The notes beneath the pieces are model-generated. The model was not told the origin of the DNA and ran no database searches. It worked only from the letters and a program-made list of their open reading frames with translations. This document shows positions 8,659 through 16,624 of a stretch of 64,000 nucleotides of DNA, piece after piece. Every line of letters begins with the position of its first letter. Within the stretch, counting starts at the first letter, position 1. Where the stretch lies: assembly GCA_964546015.1 (NCBI GenBank), contig CAZJHO010000002.1, forward strand, positions 186,001 through 250,000, written 5' to 3'. The position numbers and the translations under genes were made by a program. The stretch is from JAFGVL01 sp964546015 (GTDB lineage Bacteria > Bacteroidota > Bacteroidia > Bacteroidales > Paludibacteraceae).

Positions 8659-9312
8659 TTATCGGTTTAACTTCCTGAAAGAATAAGCAATTGAAAAACG
8701 CACATTATGTTGCTTTAGAGTGCTTGGATCATTATTAGCCGAGCTATTTGTCAGAGGAAAATCGTAAGAAAGCTTAAACAACATGTGTGCATATTGATAG
8801 GCAGCTCCTATACCCAAACTGCAATCAAAGCGGTTCATCGCATCATTAAACGGTTTGCTGTCGTCAATTTGTGGGCGGGTTGCCAAATAGTAATGTTCAT
8901 TTGTTTCGCCAAATAAACCGATACTCATTTCCGGACCAGCAAAGAATACCCAATTGCTGTACTGATTTATTGGCAAACGGTAGGTCAACCTTACCGGGAC
9001 AAGCGCGTAATATAATGTCCGTGTATAAGTAGTGGCTTCCTTATACCAACCAATATCATATCGTCCGGCACGCATTTCACCCAATAAACCTGCTGTAAGA
9101 CTCAAATTAGGTGTTTTTTTGAAGATGTCAAAATCCCATTGTACACCGGCATGAGCTCCATACAACATGACCATGTCATGTTTGCCATCTTGTTTTTGTT
9201 GCAGGAATGTTCCGGTATATCCGGCATCAATTTCCAAATGTTGTGCTTGTGCCGAATGTAGAGGTAATATGGCTATCGTTGCTAATAAAAATATACGAAA
9301 TAGAGCGTTCAT
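8659..9312 (-). CDS. Outer-membrane beta-barrel protein (predicted)
   Basis: A 217-residue protein with a Sec signal peptide (MNALFRIFLLATIAILPLHSAQAQ, cleavage after AQAQ). Alternating strand-like segments follow, rich in aromatic residues (AGVQWDFDIF, LVPVRLTYRLPI, WVFFAGPEMSIGLFG), ending in FSIAYSFRKLNR, as in small porin-family or OmpA-like barrels of Bacteroidota. No specific family is recognised. It lies between an FKBP lipoprotein gene and trkA with 11 bp gaps on both sides. Confidence 0.65.
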   Translation of the reverse strand: MNALFRIFLLATIAILPLHSAQAQHLEIDAGYTGTFLQQKQDGKHDMVMLYGAHAGVQWDFDIFKKTPNLSLTAGLLGEMRAGRYDIGWYKEATTYTRTLYYALVPVRLTYRLPINQYSNWVFFAGPEMSIGLFGETNEHYYLATRPQIDDSKPFNDAMNRFDCSLGIGAAYQYAHMLFKLSYDFPLTNSSANNDPSTLKQHNVRFSIAYSFRKLNR

Positions 9313-9323
9313 TGTTATCGTTT

Positions 9324-9848
9324 TTAAAAAGCGTTTATCAATTCAATATCAAAAATAAGAGCAGAATACGGATCTATATTTGTACTGCCGTCTTCTCCAT
9401 AAGCAAGTTCTTGAGGAATCCAGACGCGGCATTTAGAGCCAATACGCATTTTACCGATTACTTCTTGTAAACCATAAATCAGGTTAGAATAAAGCATCAC
9501 TTTGTTAGTTCCTTCATCAAAAGAATCTATATTATTAATAAAATACCCTTTATAGTTTAGTACTACATAAGTAATAATATCGGTGCGAGGAAATTCTCCA
9601 TATGAATTTTCGTAATAAAAAGCGTATTGAAGACCATCATGTAATATTTTTATGGGAGCGTCAACTGTTATTTCGGTTTCGCTGCCATCGTCATTTTTTT
9701 TGATGTATTTAAGAGTTTCGGTATTTTTTTTTGCGTGGATACTCAAGTAAGTTTTTCCGGCATCCTTGGTATCTTCATATTTTTCTTCACAACTGAATAA
9801 AAGCAGTGAGAATGTTATTATTGAAAATATTTTCAGAAAATTTTTCAT
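9324..9848 (-). CDS. FKBP-type peptidyl-prolyl isomerase lipoprotein
   Basis: A 174-residue lipoprotein with signal MKNFLKIFSIITFSLLLFSC and Cys20 as the lipidated residue. The C-terminal 90 residues are FKBP-like: VVLNYKGYFINNIDSFDEG, then LIYGLQEVIGKMRIGSKCRVWIPQELAYGEDGS, and a closing strand ALIFDIELI. It would catalyse prolyl isomerisation or act as a chaperone in the periplasm or on the outer membrane. Some active-site aromatic positions seem altered, so catalytic activity is not assured. It follows lutB by 20 bp. Confidence 0.82.
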   Translation of the reverse strand: MKNFLKIFSIITFSLLLFSCEEKYEDTKDAGKTYLSIHAKKNTETLKYIKKNDDGSETEITVDAPIKILHDGLQYAFYYENSYGEFPRTDIITYVVLNYKGYFINNIDSFDEGTNKVMLYSNLIYGLQEVIGKMRIGSKCRVWIPQELAYGEDGSTNIDPYSALIFDIELINAF

Positions 9849-9868
9849 ATTGGCTGATTGAGTTGTAA

Positions 9869-11239
9869 TTATATCGTATTGTTTTGTTTATATTGTTTGC
9901 TAAAAGGAGTTTTAAATTTCGGCATTTTTCGTTTAGGTCCCCAAAGAGTTAGATTTAGAGGAGCAAACGCAATATTTTTTATTGTTGCCGAGAAATCATA
10001 AAACATTCGTTTGCTGCTAATATATGTAAACCCTTTCATTGTCACTTTTTCAGCTATCGGACGAAGGTTTTTTTCTACCGATTTGCGCCTGTTGTTCAAC
10101 AATAATTGCGGAAGAGGCACTTTTACCGGACAAACGGTAGCGCAGGCTCCACAAAGCGAAGAAGCAAAACTCAAGTGTCCGAAATCTTTGAATCCACGGA
10201 AAAAAGGAGTTATAACGGAGCCAATTGGACCACTGTAAGTGGTGTTATAAGTATATCCGCCAATAGTTTTATATACCGGACATTCGTTTAGACATGCTCC
10301 ACAACGGATACAAGCTAAAGCTTCATAACAATCATTGTCGGTGTATAAATCTGTTCGACCATTGTCTAACAAAATTACATACATTTTTTCCGGACCATCG
10401 ATTTCGGAATTTTTTTTAGCGCCGGTAAAAATGGTATTGTAATTCGAAATTTGTTGCCCTGTTCCGTGCGAGGCCAGCAGAGGCCAAATTAAACCTAAGT
10501 CGGTCATGGACGGAATAATTTTTTCGATCCCAGCAATAACAATATGTATTTTTGGAAATGAAGTTGACATTACTCCGTTGCCTTCATTTTCAGTTACGGC
10601 TATTCCACCAATATCAGCAATGAGAAAGTTAGCACCGGTAACTCCAATATTTGCTGTTGTAAATTTTTTGCGCAAAATACCACGCACATAATTAGTCATT
10701 TCTTCGGGAGTGCTGTCAATTGGAGTTCCAAACTTTTCATTAAATAATTTAGCAATATCTTCTTTGCTTTTGTGCATGGCAGGAGTTACTATATGATAAG
10801 GTTTCTCTCCGGCAACTTGTACTATAAATTCACCCAAATCAGTCTCTACCGATTCGCAGCCCAAACTTTCGGCCAAGTGGTTTAATTCGATTTCTTCGGT
10901 AGTCATCGATTTACTTTTAACTAAAAGCTTAGCTTGGTTTTCTTCTAAAATCTGACGGATATATTGATGTGCCTCGCTTGTATCTTTTGCCCAAAGAACG
11001 GAAATTCCGTTTTTTATTGCATTTTCTTCAAATTCGAGAAGATATTTGTCCCAATTAGCCAATACTTTTCGTTTGATATGTGCTGCTTTCTCTTTTACTA
11101 AAGCTAAATTATGATAGCGTAATTTTCCTGCATCCACAGCATTATTGTAACGAGAAATATTGAATTTTATCGTTTTACGGTGCTTAAGGTCAAAAGCGAT
11201 TTTACCGGCAGCTTTAGCAAATTGGTGCGAGTAGGACAC
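9869..11239 (-). CDS. lutB: LutB/LldF-type iron-sulfur protein (LUD domain)
   Basis: Subunit of the LutABC-type L-lactate oxidation complex. The 456 residues have an N-terminal LUD domain (about 65-300) and a ferredoxin-like part with ACIRCGACLNECPVYKTIGG and LCGACATVCPVKVPLPQLL, enough Cys for two [4Fe-4S] clusters. The start is a GTG at 11239, 5 bp after the pssA stop; no closer in-frame ATG exists. lutC lies five genes upstream in the same cluster; lutA is not in the window. The family is certain; lactate as substrate is inferred. Confidence 0.87.
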   Translation of the reverse strand: MSYSHQFAKAAGKIAFDLKHRKTIKFNISRYNNAVDAGKLRYHNLALVKEKAAHIKRKVLANWDKYLLEFEENAIKNGISVLWAKDTSEAHQYIRQILEENQAKLLVKSKSMTTEEIELNHLAESLGCESVETDLGEFIVQVAGEKPYHIVTPAMHKSKEDIAKLFNEKFGTPIDSTPEEMTNYVRGILRKKFTTANIGVTGANFLIADIGGIAVTENEGNGVMSTSFPKIHIVIAGIEKIIPSMTDLGLIWPLLASHGTGQQISNYNTIFTGAKKNSEIDGPEKMYVILLDNGRTDLYTDNDCYEALACIRCGACLNECPVYKTIGGYTYNTTYSGPIGSVITPFFRGFKDFGHLSFASSLCGACATVCPVKVPLPQLLLNNRRKSVEKNLRPIAEKVTMKGFTYISSKRMFYDFSATIKNIAFAPLNLTLWGPKRKMPKFKTPFSKQYKQNNTI

Positions 11240-11244
11240 AGCTT

Positions 11245-11937
11245 TTACAAAATTTTATCGTGAACCAAAGATAGAATAATATATAATCCTATTATTACAG
11301 GAAATGCAGTCCATTGTAGAAAGATGAGCAATAATAAGCTTACTCCTAAAAAGATAAATTGTGTTTTATTCTTTTTCCAAGAAAAATTTTTGAATTTTAA
11401 GGAAAACATAGGGATTTCAGCCACTAACAAGAGGCAGAATATAGCTGCCATTGACAGTAAAATTATATATGAAATAAGAGGCTCAAATACCGGTGTGTTT
11501 TCAGATAATGCAGCTATAAAAAAAGCCCAAAAAATGGCATTAGCAGGAGTAGGTAATCCTAAAAACGAAGAAGTTTGACGAGTGTCTATATTGAATTTAG
11601 CCAATCGTAACGCAGAAAAAATAGGAATTAAAAATGCCGCAGAAGCATATATCCAATGAAAATCCAGGTTTTTGTAAAAGTAGGTGAACAGCATTATGCC
11701 GGGTACTAGTCCAAAACTAATTACATCGGCAAGCGAGTCCAGCTCTTTACCTAATTTAGAGTAAGCGTTTAATGCTCGGGCTGCAAGTCCATCCAAAAAA
11801 TCCAAAACAGCAGCTAATAACATTAAGAAAGCAGCAGTTTGGTAAATACCTTTAAATGCAAATACACAAGCTAAACAACCTAAAAATAAGTTAATGCATG
11901 TAAGAGTATTTGGGATATGTTGTGTTATTTTTTTCAT
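11245..11937 (-). CDS. pssA: CDP-diacylglycerol--serine O-phosphatidyltransferase
   Basis: Makes phosphatidylserine from CDP-diacylglycerol and serine, the first committed step to phosphatidylethanolamine. It is a 230-residue integral membrane protein. The CDP-alcohol phosphotransferase signature DG(2)AR(8)G(3)D(3)D is perfect from DGLAAR to LADV near residues 48-72. Several transmembrane helices follow. It lies two genes after psd, which uses its product, and three after cdsA, which makes its substrate, all on the minus strand with tiny gaps. Confidence 0.94.
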   Translation of the reverse strand: MKKITQHIPNTLTCINLFLGCLACVFAFKGIYQTAAFLMLLAAVLDFLDGLAARALNAYSKLGKELDSLADVISFGLVPGIMLFTYFYKNLDFHWIYASAAFLIPIFSALRLAKFNIDTRQTSSFLGLPTPANAIFWAFFIAALSENTPVFEPLISYIILLSMAAIFCLLLVAEIPMFSLKFKNFSWKKNKTQFIFLGVSLLLLIFLQWTAFPVIIGLYIILSLVHDKIL

Positions 11938-11940
11938 AAT

Positions 11941-12468
11941 TCAAATTATTGTTATCCAAAATATTTTCATCATTTTACCATTTAAGAACGGGGATTCTCG
12001 TTCGAATATTCCGCCACATTTTTCAATTGTTTTTATTGAAGCCAAATTATCACTGTAACTACCTAACATAACTTTTTGTAATCCAATTGATTTACAATAA
12101 TCTAACGCTAATGTAAGCATTCGGGTAGCGTAGCCTTTTTGTCTTTCGGACGGACGAACGGAATATCCAATGTGTCCGCCGTAATCACTTAAAAATTGGT
12201 TTAAGCTATGTCTTATATCAATTATTCCAACAATTTTTTCATCTTTTTCGCGAACGGCAAAAAATACTGAAGTAACTACCCAATTATTTTTAATAGTTTT
12301 TTCGTCCGAATTATTTTTCAGTAACTGAAGCCAATCGATGTAATTTTCAGTTTTGTCAAATAACGAAGAACCATTTATAAAGAGTTCATTATGGTCGAAA
12401 AATTCTTGTCTGAAAGCTAATGCTTCTTCCTTCAATTTTTCCGTAGGAGCAATTAATTTTAGCGACAT
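11941..12468 (-). CDS. GNAT-family N-acetyltransferase
   Basis: A 175-residue acyl-CoA-dependent acetyltransferase. The GNAT core is at 75-165, with the acetyl-CoA pyrophosphate-binding loop in RPSERQKGYATRMLTLAL, then GLQKVMLGSYSDNLASIKTI and EKCGGIFE. The substrate is unknown; the outline resembles small-molecule GNATs. Its ATG shares one base with the psd stop (TAATG at 12466-12470 on the minus strand), which implies translational coupling, and pssA starts 3 bp after its stop. Confidence 0.85.
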   Translation of the reverse strand: MSLKLIAPTEKLKEEALAFRQEFFDHNELFINGSSLFDKTENYIDWLQLLKNNSDEKTIKNNWVVTSVFFAVREKDEKIVGIIDIRHSLNQFLSDYGGHIGYSVRPSERQKGYATRMLTLALDYCKSIGLQKVMLGSYSDNLASIKTIEKCGGIFERESPFLNGKMMKIFWITII

Positions 12469-13142
12469 TATTCATTTAATCTTGCCAGAATAGTTTCATT
12501 TCCGACTGTTTTTTCTCCGATTTTTACATATACTTCAGAGTCTAACGGAAGAAATAAATCTACACGCGAACCGAATTTAATAAATCCCAAATGTTCATTA
12601 ATCTGACAATGTTTATTAGCATGAGCATAAGTAACGATACGACGCGCTAATGCTCCTGCTATTTGACGAAGTAAAATTTCTGTTTTTCCTTCAGATTCAA
12701 TGATAATAGAAGATCGCTCATTTTCGGTGCTAGATTTTGGTAAATAAGCCGCCATATACCGTCCGGGATGATGTTTTACCATTTTTACAATTCCGTTGAT
12801 AGGATACCAATTAGCATGTACGCTAAAAACCGACATGAAAATAGATATTTGCAAGCGTTTGTCGCCAAAATATTCGGGTTCGTTTACAGGTTCAATAGCA
12901 ACAATAGTACCATCAGCAGGAGCAATTACCAAACTAGAATCATCTATTTCTGTTACACGGTCAGGATTGCGGAAAAAATATAAAAAAAAGGATAATGCTA
13001 GTATCGAAATAGTCAGACTGACCAACATAAGTGGATGAGTTAAATCCATACGCAAATAGGTAAAGAAATTAATTACGCAAACAATCAGCAATAATGCGAT
13101 TATAATTCCCCGTCCTTCTTTATGAATTTTCAATTTTTTCAT
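12468..13142 (-). CDS. psd: Phosphatidylserine decarboxylase, short (PSD-A) form
   Basis: Decarboxylates phosphatidylserine to phosphatidylethanolamine at the membrane. The 224-residue proenzyme has two N-terminal membrane helices (about 12-60), VIAPADGTIVAIEPV, the His-containing MSVFSVHANWYPINGIVK, and near the C-terminus GFIKFGSRVDLFLP, where self-cleavage at the Gly-Ser bond is expected to create the pyruvoyl cofactor. The short form uses FGS in place of the LGST of the long enzymes. It lies 28 bp after cdsA and overlaps the GNAT gene by one base. Confidence 0.93.
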   Translation of the reverse strand: MKKLKIHKEGRGIIIALLLIVCVINFFTYLRMDLTHPLMLVSLTISILALSFFLYFFRNPDRVTEIDDSSLVIAPADGTIVAIEPVNEPEYFGDKRLQISIFMSVFSVHANWYPINGIVKMVKHHPGRYMAAYLPKSSTENERSSIIIESEGKTEILLRQIAGALARRIVTYAHANKHCQINEHLGFIKFGSRVDLFLPLDSEVYVKIGEKTVGNETILARLNE

Positions 13143-13170
13143 TGTAAAAGAAAATTATATTTTAAAAGAT

Positions 13171-13983
13171 TTAAATAAAATACAGATATAAACTAATAGC
13201 CAATGATGCAAACAACACACTGTCAAAACGGTCTAAAATACCACCATGACCGGGAAGCAGCGTTCCTGAATCTTTTACGCCTAATGTCCGTTTAAGCAAC
13301 GATTCACTTAAATCGCCAAGCGTGGCAAAAATAACAATTATCAACGAAAATCCCAACCATTGCCAAATGTTAAGTATCGGTTCGAATTGAGCAAAAATAC
13401 ATCCTGAGGCTAAAGTGAAAACCATTCCGCCGAAGAATCCTTCCCATGACTTTTTAGGAGAAATGCGTTCGAACAATCGATGTTTTCCAATAGACATGCC
13501 TACTAAATAAGCCCCGGCATCATATACCCATACCGTGACGAAGAAAGATAAAACAAGTAGTGGGGAGTAATTATTCCATTGGGAAAATGCTATGAAATTG
13601 AGCATAGCAAAAGGAAAGGCAATATAAGCTTGTCCTAAAACGAAAAAAGCCCAATTAAGAATCGGATTTTTTTTCTTTAAAAACAATTCGGCAATAAAAA
13701 TGATGGCTATTAATAGAAAATAAAAACCCAACAATTCAATGTTTGTCCGGCAAAGGGCAATGATAAATAAAATGTAAAAAAGAACCGCACTACATATTGC
13801 CGGAACTATCGGATTAATATCAACTTCGTATTTTTCTTTAATTAATTTATGAAATTCGATTACGCCTAAAACCGAAATAACCATAAATATTGCTCCAAAA
13901 GTGTATTGACTGAATAAGATGCAAAATACTAAAATAATTACAAATAAGGCTCCGGTAAGTGTTCTTTGAAATAAATTGTTCAT
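13171..13983 (-). CDS. cdsA: Phosphatidate cytidylyltransferase (CDP-diacylglycerol synthase)
   Basis: Makes CDP-diacylglycerol from phosphatidate and CTP. It is a 270-residue multi-span protein with the family signature SLLKRTLGVKDSG followed by LLPGHGGILDRFDS near the C-terminus, and SPKKSWEGFFGGM before it. It feeds pssA three genes downstream. It starts 18 bp after lutC on the minus strand. The lutC-cdsA order is, from memory, common in Bacteroidales. Confidence 0.95.
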   Translation of the reverse strand: MNNLFQRTLTGALFVIILVFCILFSQYTFGAIFMVISVLGVIEFHKLIKEKYEVDINPIVPAICSAVLFYILFIIALCRTNIELLGFYFLLIAIIFIAELFLKKKNPILNWAFFVLGQAYIAFPFAMLNFIAFSQWNNYSPLLVLSFFVTVWVYDAGAYLVGMSIGKHRLFERISPKKSWEGFFGGMVFTLASGCIFAQFEPILNIWQWLGFSLIIVIFATLGDLSESLLKRTLGVKDSGTLLPGHGGILDRFDSVLFASLAISLYLYFI

Positions 13984-14001
13984 TTTCTGATATTAAAGAT
14001 T

Positions 14002-14634
14002 TTAGTAAATTAAAACAAAAAGTGATTTAGGTCCATGTGCGCCAAGCACTAAAGTTTTTTCGATGTCTGCAGTACGACTTGGTCCGCTGATAAATGAAAT
14101 CATACTGGGTAAATCTGTTCCGTATTTTTCTTTTACTGCTTGTAGGGCATCTTCAGGATAATTTACTAATTGATTTTTTCGTGCCATGACAATATGTACC
14201 GGAGGAAAAATGTTCAGTTGTCGTCCGGATTTTCCGGCAGATGAAATAACAACGCTGCCTGTGCGTGCAACTAAAAATTCACAGTCCGTAACAGCAGCCT
14301 GCATATCAGTAAAATGTGCTGTATTTTGTGTATGTTTAATTCTTTTTTTATTTAATAAATCAATAATGTTTTTGTCAGTACAAAATACAATATCGATAGT
14401 TAATTCTTGCAAGTAAGCAGCCAATTGATCCAATAATTCGTTTTCTGAGTTACATATTATGCATTTTCCCGAAACGGTTTCCAATTCTTTTTTGAAACAT
14501 TCGATTTGTGATGGTTGTATTTCTTTGAAAACAGGTAATTCTGAGTTCGGAATAGGGGAGATGTCTGAATTTCGAGCTTCTTTGGCGGCTCGAATACGGT
14601 TGAGTATTGTTTCTTTGGATGAGATGATTGTCAT
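14002..14634 (-). CDS. lutC: LutC-type LUD domain protein
   Basis: A 210-residue LUD-domain protein of the LutC/YkgG family, a component of the LutABC lactate-utilisation system. The core is about 45-205: DIVFCTDKNIIDLL, DCEFLVARTGSVVISS, HIVMARKNQLV and FISGPSRTADIEKTLVLGAHGP, the last being a LutC hallmark. It is the first gene of the ten-gene minus-strand cluster, with a TATTTTTG box 30 bp upstream. lutB is separated from it by four lipid and GNAT genes. Function in lactate oxidation is inferred from the family. Confidence 0.85.
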   Translation of the reverse strand: MTIISSKETILNRIRAAKEARNSDISPIPNSELPVFKEIQPSQIECFKKELETVSGKCIICNSENELLDQLAAYLQELTIDIVFCTDKNIIDLLNKKRIKHTQNTAHFTDMQAAVTDCEFLVARTGSVVISSAGKSGRQLNIFPPVHIVMARKNQLVNYPEDALQAVKEKYGTDLPSMISFISGPSRTADIEKTLVLGAHGPKSLFVLIY

Positions 14635-14663
14635 GTATGTGTTTTTAATCGGAACTTAGAGTG

Positions 14664-14671
14664 CAAAAATA
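14664..14671 (-). promoter_or_regulatory. -7 box of the lutC-to-rlmD transcript
   Basis: The minus strand reads TATTTTTG, matching TAnnTTTG, 30 bp before the lutC ATG at 14634. No clear -33 TTG was found. It is the only good box before the ten-gene run. Confidence 0.45.
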
Positions 14672-14695
14672 AGCATTTGTTCCGATTTCCCTAAA

Positions 14696-14732
14696 TAAAA
14701 AAGGAGTTCTTTTCTGTGTAAAAAAAACTCCT
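14696..14732 (-). terminator. Terminator after dnaJ
   Basis: Read on the minus strand, AAGGAGTTT and AACTCCTT pair around an A-rich loop and are followed by TTTTTTATTT. It lies 26 bp after the dnaJ stop and before the lutC promoter, separating the two transcripts. Confidence 0.65.
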
Positions 14733-14757
14733 TCTTTGTATGAAAATATTTTTTTTT

Positions 14758-15912
14758 TTAATCAAACATGTTTTTTATTCTCCTAAAAAAATCTTTTGTA
14801 GCTGATGCTGTTGGTTTTATATTGGGAGAATCTTGAAGTTTTTCAATTGCTTTTTTCTCTTCTTTAGTCAGATTCTCAGGAATATAAATACCGATATGTA
14901 CCAATAGATCGCCTGTTCCGTAGCGGTTTACGCTTGGTAGTCCTTTTCCGCGCAGACGAAGTACTTTGGCTGGTTGTGTACCGGGATCTATTTTTACTTT
15001 TACTTTACCATCGACTGTTGGTACCTCGACAGAACCACCTAAGATAGCTGTTGAAATATCTAATAAAAGGTTGTAGATCAGATCATTTTCGTCACGGATT
15101 AGTTCAGGATGTGGTTCTTCTTCAATTATGACCAACAAATCTCCATTAATGCCTCCGTGCCGTGCAGCATTTCCTTTACCACTTACCGAAAGCTGCATAC
15201 CTTCCATTACACCGGCAGGGATATTTATTGAAATTACTTCTTCGTCTCGTTGAACACCTTCTCCATTACATTGAGCACATTTTTTTGTAATAACTTTTCC
15301 TTCTCCGCCACAAGTAGGACAAGTTGATTGTGTTTGCATAGCCCCTAAAATAGTTTGTTGCACACGCGTTACATAGCCGGATCCATTACAAGCAGCGCAA
15401 GTTGTAACGGCATTTGGGTCTTCGGCACCACTACCGTGACAGGTTTTACAAGTTACATATTTTTTAACTTTGATTTTCTTTTCAACACCAGTACTGATTT
15501 CTTTGAGCGTGAGTCGCACTTTTACACGAAGGTCGGAACCCCGATTAACGCGTTGTCCGCCTCTTCGACTACTTCCACCAAAACTGCTGAAGCCGCCGAA
15601 TCCACCAAAATGTCCACCGAAAATATCTCCGAAATGAGAGAAAATATCTTCCATGCTTCCGCTCCACTGTGCACCACCTCCTGCACCATTTACTCCCGCA
15701 TGACCAAATTGATCGTAGCGTTGGCGTTTTTGTGCATCGCTTAATATTTCGTAAGCTTCGGCTGCTTCTTTGAATTTTTCTTCCGCTTTTTTATCCCCCG
15801 GATTTTTATCTGGGTGATATTGTATTGCTTTTTTGCGATATGCTTTTTTTATTTCATCTTCAGTTGCATTTTTGGCAATCCCAAGCACTTCGTAATAATC
15901 TCTTTTTGACAT
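14758..15912 (-). CDS. dnaJ: Chaperone DnaJ (type I Hsp40)
   Basis: Co-chaperone that delivers substrates to DnaK and stimulates its ATPase. The 384 residues are complete: J domain 1-70 with H33-P34-D35, a Gly/Phe-rich linker (about 75-125), four CxxCxGxG zinc repeats (CKTCHGSG, CAACNGSG, CPTCGGEG, CAQCNGEG), and the C-terminal substrate domains. It follows grpE across a 105-bp spacer filled with the G/C-rich repeat, which leaves GGAGG seven bases before this ATG. dnaK is not in the window. Confidence 0.97.
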   Translation of the reverse strand: MSKRDYYEVLGIAKNATEDEIKKAYRKKAIQYHPDKNPGDKKAEEKFKEAAEAYEILSDAQKRQRYDQFGHAGVNGAGGGAQWSGSMEDIFSHFGDIFGGHFGGFGGFSSFGGSSRRGGQRVNRGSDLRVKVRLTLKEISTGVEKKIKVKKYVTCKTCHGSGAEDPNAVTTCAACNGSGYVTRVQQTILGAMQTQSTCPTCGGEGKVITKKCAQCNGEGVQRDEEVISINIPAGVMEGMQLSVSGKGNAARHGGINGDLLVIIEEEPHPELIRDENDLIYNLLLDISTAILGGSVEVPTVDGKVKVKIDPGTQPAKVLRLRGKGLPSVNRYGTGDLLVHIGIYIPENLTKEEKKAIEKLQDSPNIKPTASATKDFFRRIKNMFD

Positions 15913-15920
15913 AAGTTAGC

Positions 15921-16017
15921 CTCCTCAACCCCTCTGAAAGAGAGGCTTTTGAGTTTTTTTATATAAATTGTTTTAATAAGCATTTTCTCCTCTTTTATTG
16001 GAGGGATTGGGGAAGGT
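15921..16017. repeat. Two copies (half-elements) of the G/C-rich nested palindrome in the grpE-dnaJ spacer
   Basis: The first copy (15921-15956) reads CTCCTCAACCCCTCT, GAAA, AGAGAGGCTTTTGAG. The second (15987-16017) reads CTCCTCTTTTATTGGAGGG followed by ATTGGGGAAGGT. Each forms its own hairpin, and the outer parts (CCTCCTCAACCCCTC and GAGGGATTGGGGAAGG) also pair, so the spacer can fold into one long stem. It abuts the grpE stop and ends 8 bp before dnaJ. Related copies lie at 34647, 34755, 35411, 46251 and 49368. Confidence 0.75.
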
Positions 16018-16545
16018 TTATTCTCCCACAACTACTTTGGCAAAGCGAATAACTTTGTCGTTTAGCGTATAACCTTTTTGTATGCAATCAATGATTTTTC
16101 CTTTTTGCTCTTCGGTTGGAGCAGGTATAGTAGTAATTGCTTCATGAAATTCTGTGTTAAATACTTGATTGTCAGTTTCGATTTTTTTTACGCCATTTTG
16201 ACATAGAAAAGATATGAATTTATCGTAAATAAGGAGCATTCCTTCTCGTACGGCAGCTACATCGCTTGCCGTTTTGGAAGCTTCAATGCCTCGTTCGAAA
16301 TCATCGATTAATGGCAATATATTGAATAAGATGTTTTCTCCGGCAGATTTAATTAATTCGGATTTTTCTCTTATAGTGCGTTTGCGGTAATTATCGAATT
16401 CTGCCATTAAACGCAAATGAGAATCATTGAGTTGTGATAGTTTTTCCTCTAATTTTTCTGATGGATTTTCAGAAGCAGCTTCGATAGCTTGTTCTTTTTT
16501 TGTTTCTTCTTGTTCAATAGGATGATCGTCTTCTTTTCTTTTCAT
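16018..16545 (-). CDS. grpE: Nucleotide exchange factor GrpE
   Basis: Releases ADP from DnaK. The 175 residues show a charged N-terminal region, a long coiled coil (about 28-95, LSQLNDSHLRLMAEFDNYRKRT), the family segment ENILFNILPLIDDFERGIEA, and a small beta domain ending KGYTLNDKVIRFAKVVVGE. Length and order are normal. It precedes dnaJ on the minus strand, a common heat-shock pair. No CIRCE-like operator was recognised upstream. Confidence 0.95.
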   Translation of the reverse strand: MKRKEDDHPIEQEETKKEQAIEAASENPSEKLEEKLSQLNDSHLRLMAEFDNYRKRTIREKSELIKSAGENILFNILPLIDDFERGIEASKTASDVAAVREGMLLIYDKFISFLCQNGVKKIETDNQVFNTEFHEAITTIPAPTEEQKGKIIDCIQKGYTLNDKVIRFAKVVVGE

Positions 16546-16624
16546 ATTTTCTATTACTTAATTAAGATTCAAAATTTTTAAGCGTTTTTTTTATGCAATT
16601 AGTTTGCCAATCTGTTCTGACTGA

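Noticed and set aside
12468..13142. Inactive phosphatidylserine decarboxylase, because LGST is absent
   Set aside because: The short PSD-A form uses FGS at the self-cleavage site, which is present (FGSRVDLFLP).
15849..16031. A 60-residue minus-strand ORF across the dnaJ start and the grpE-dnaJ spacer
   Set aside because: Most of it is translated from the two palindromic repeats and it overlaps the dnaJ J domain.
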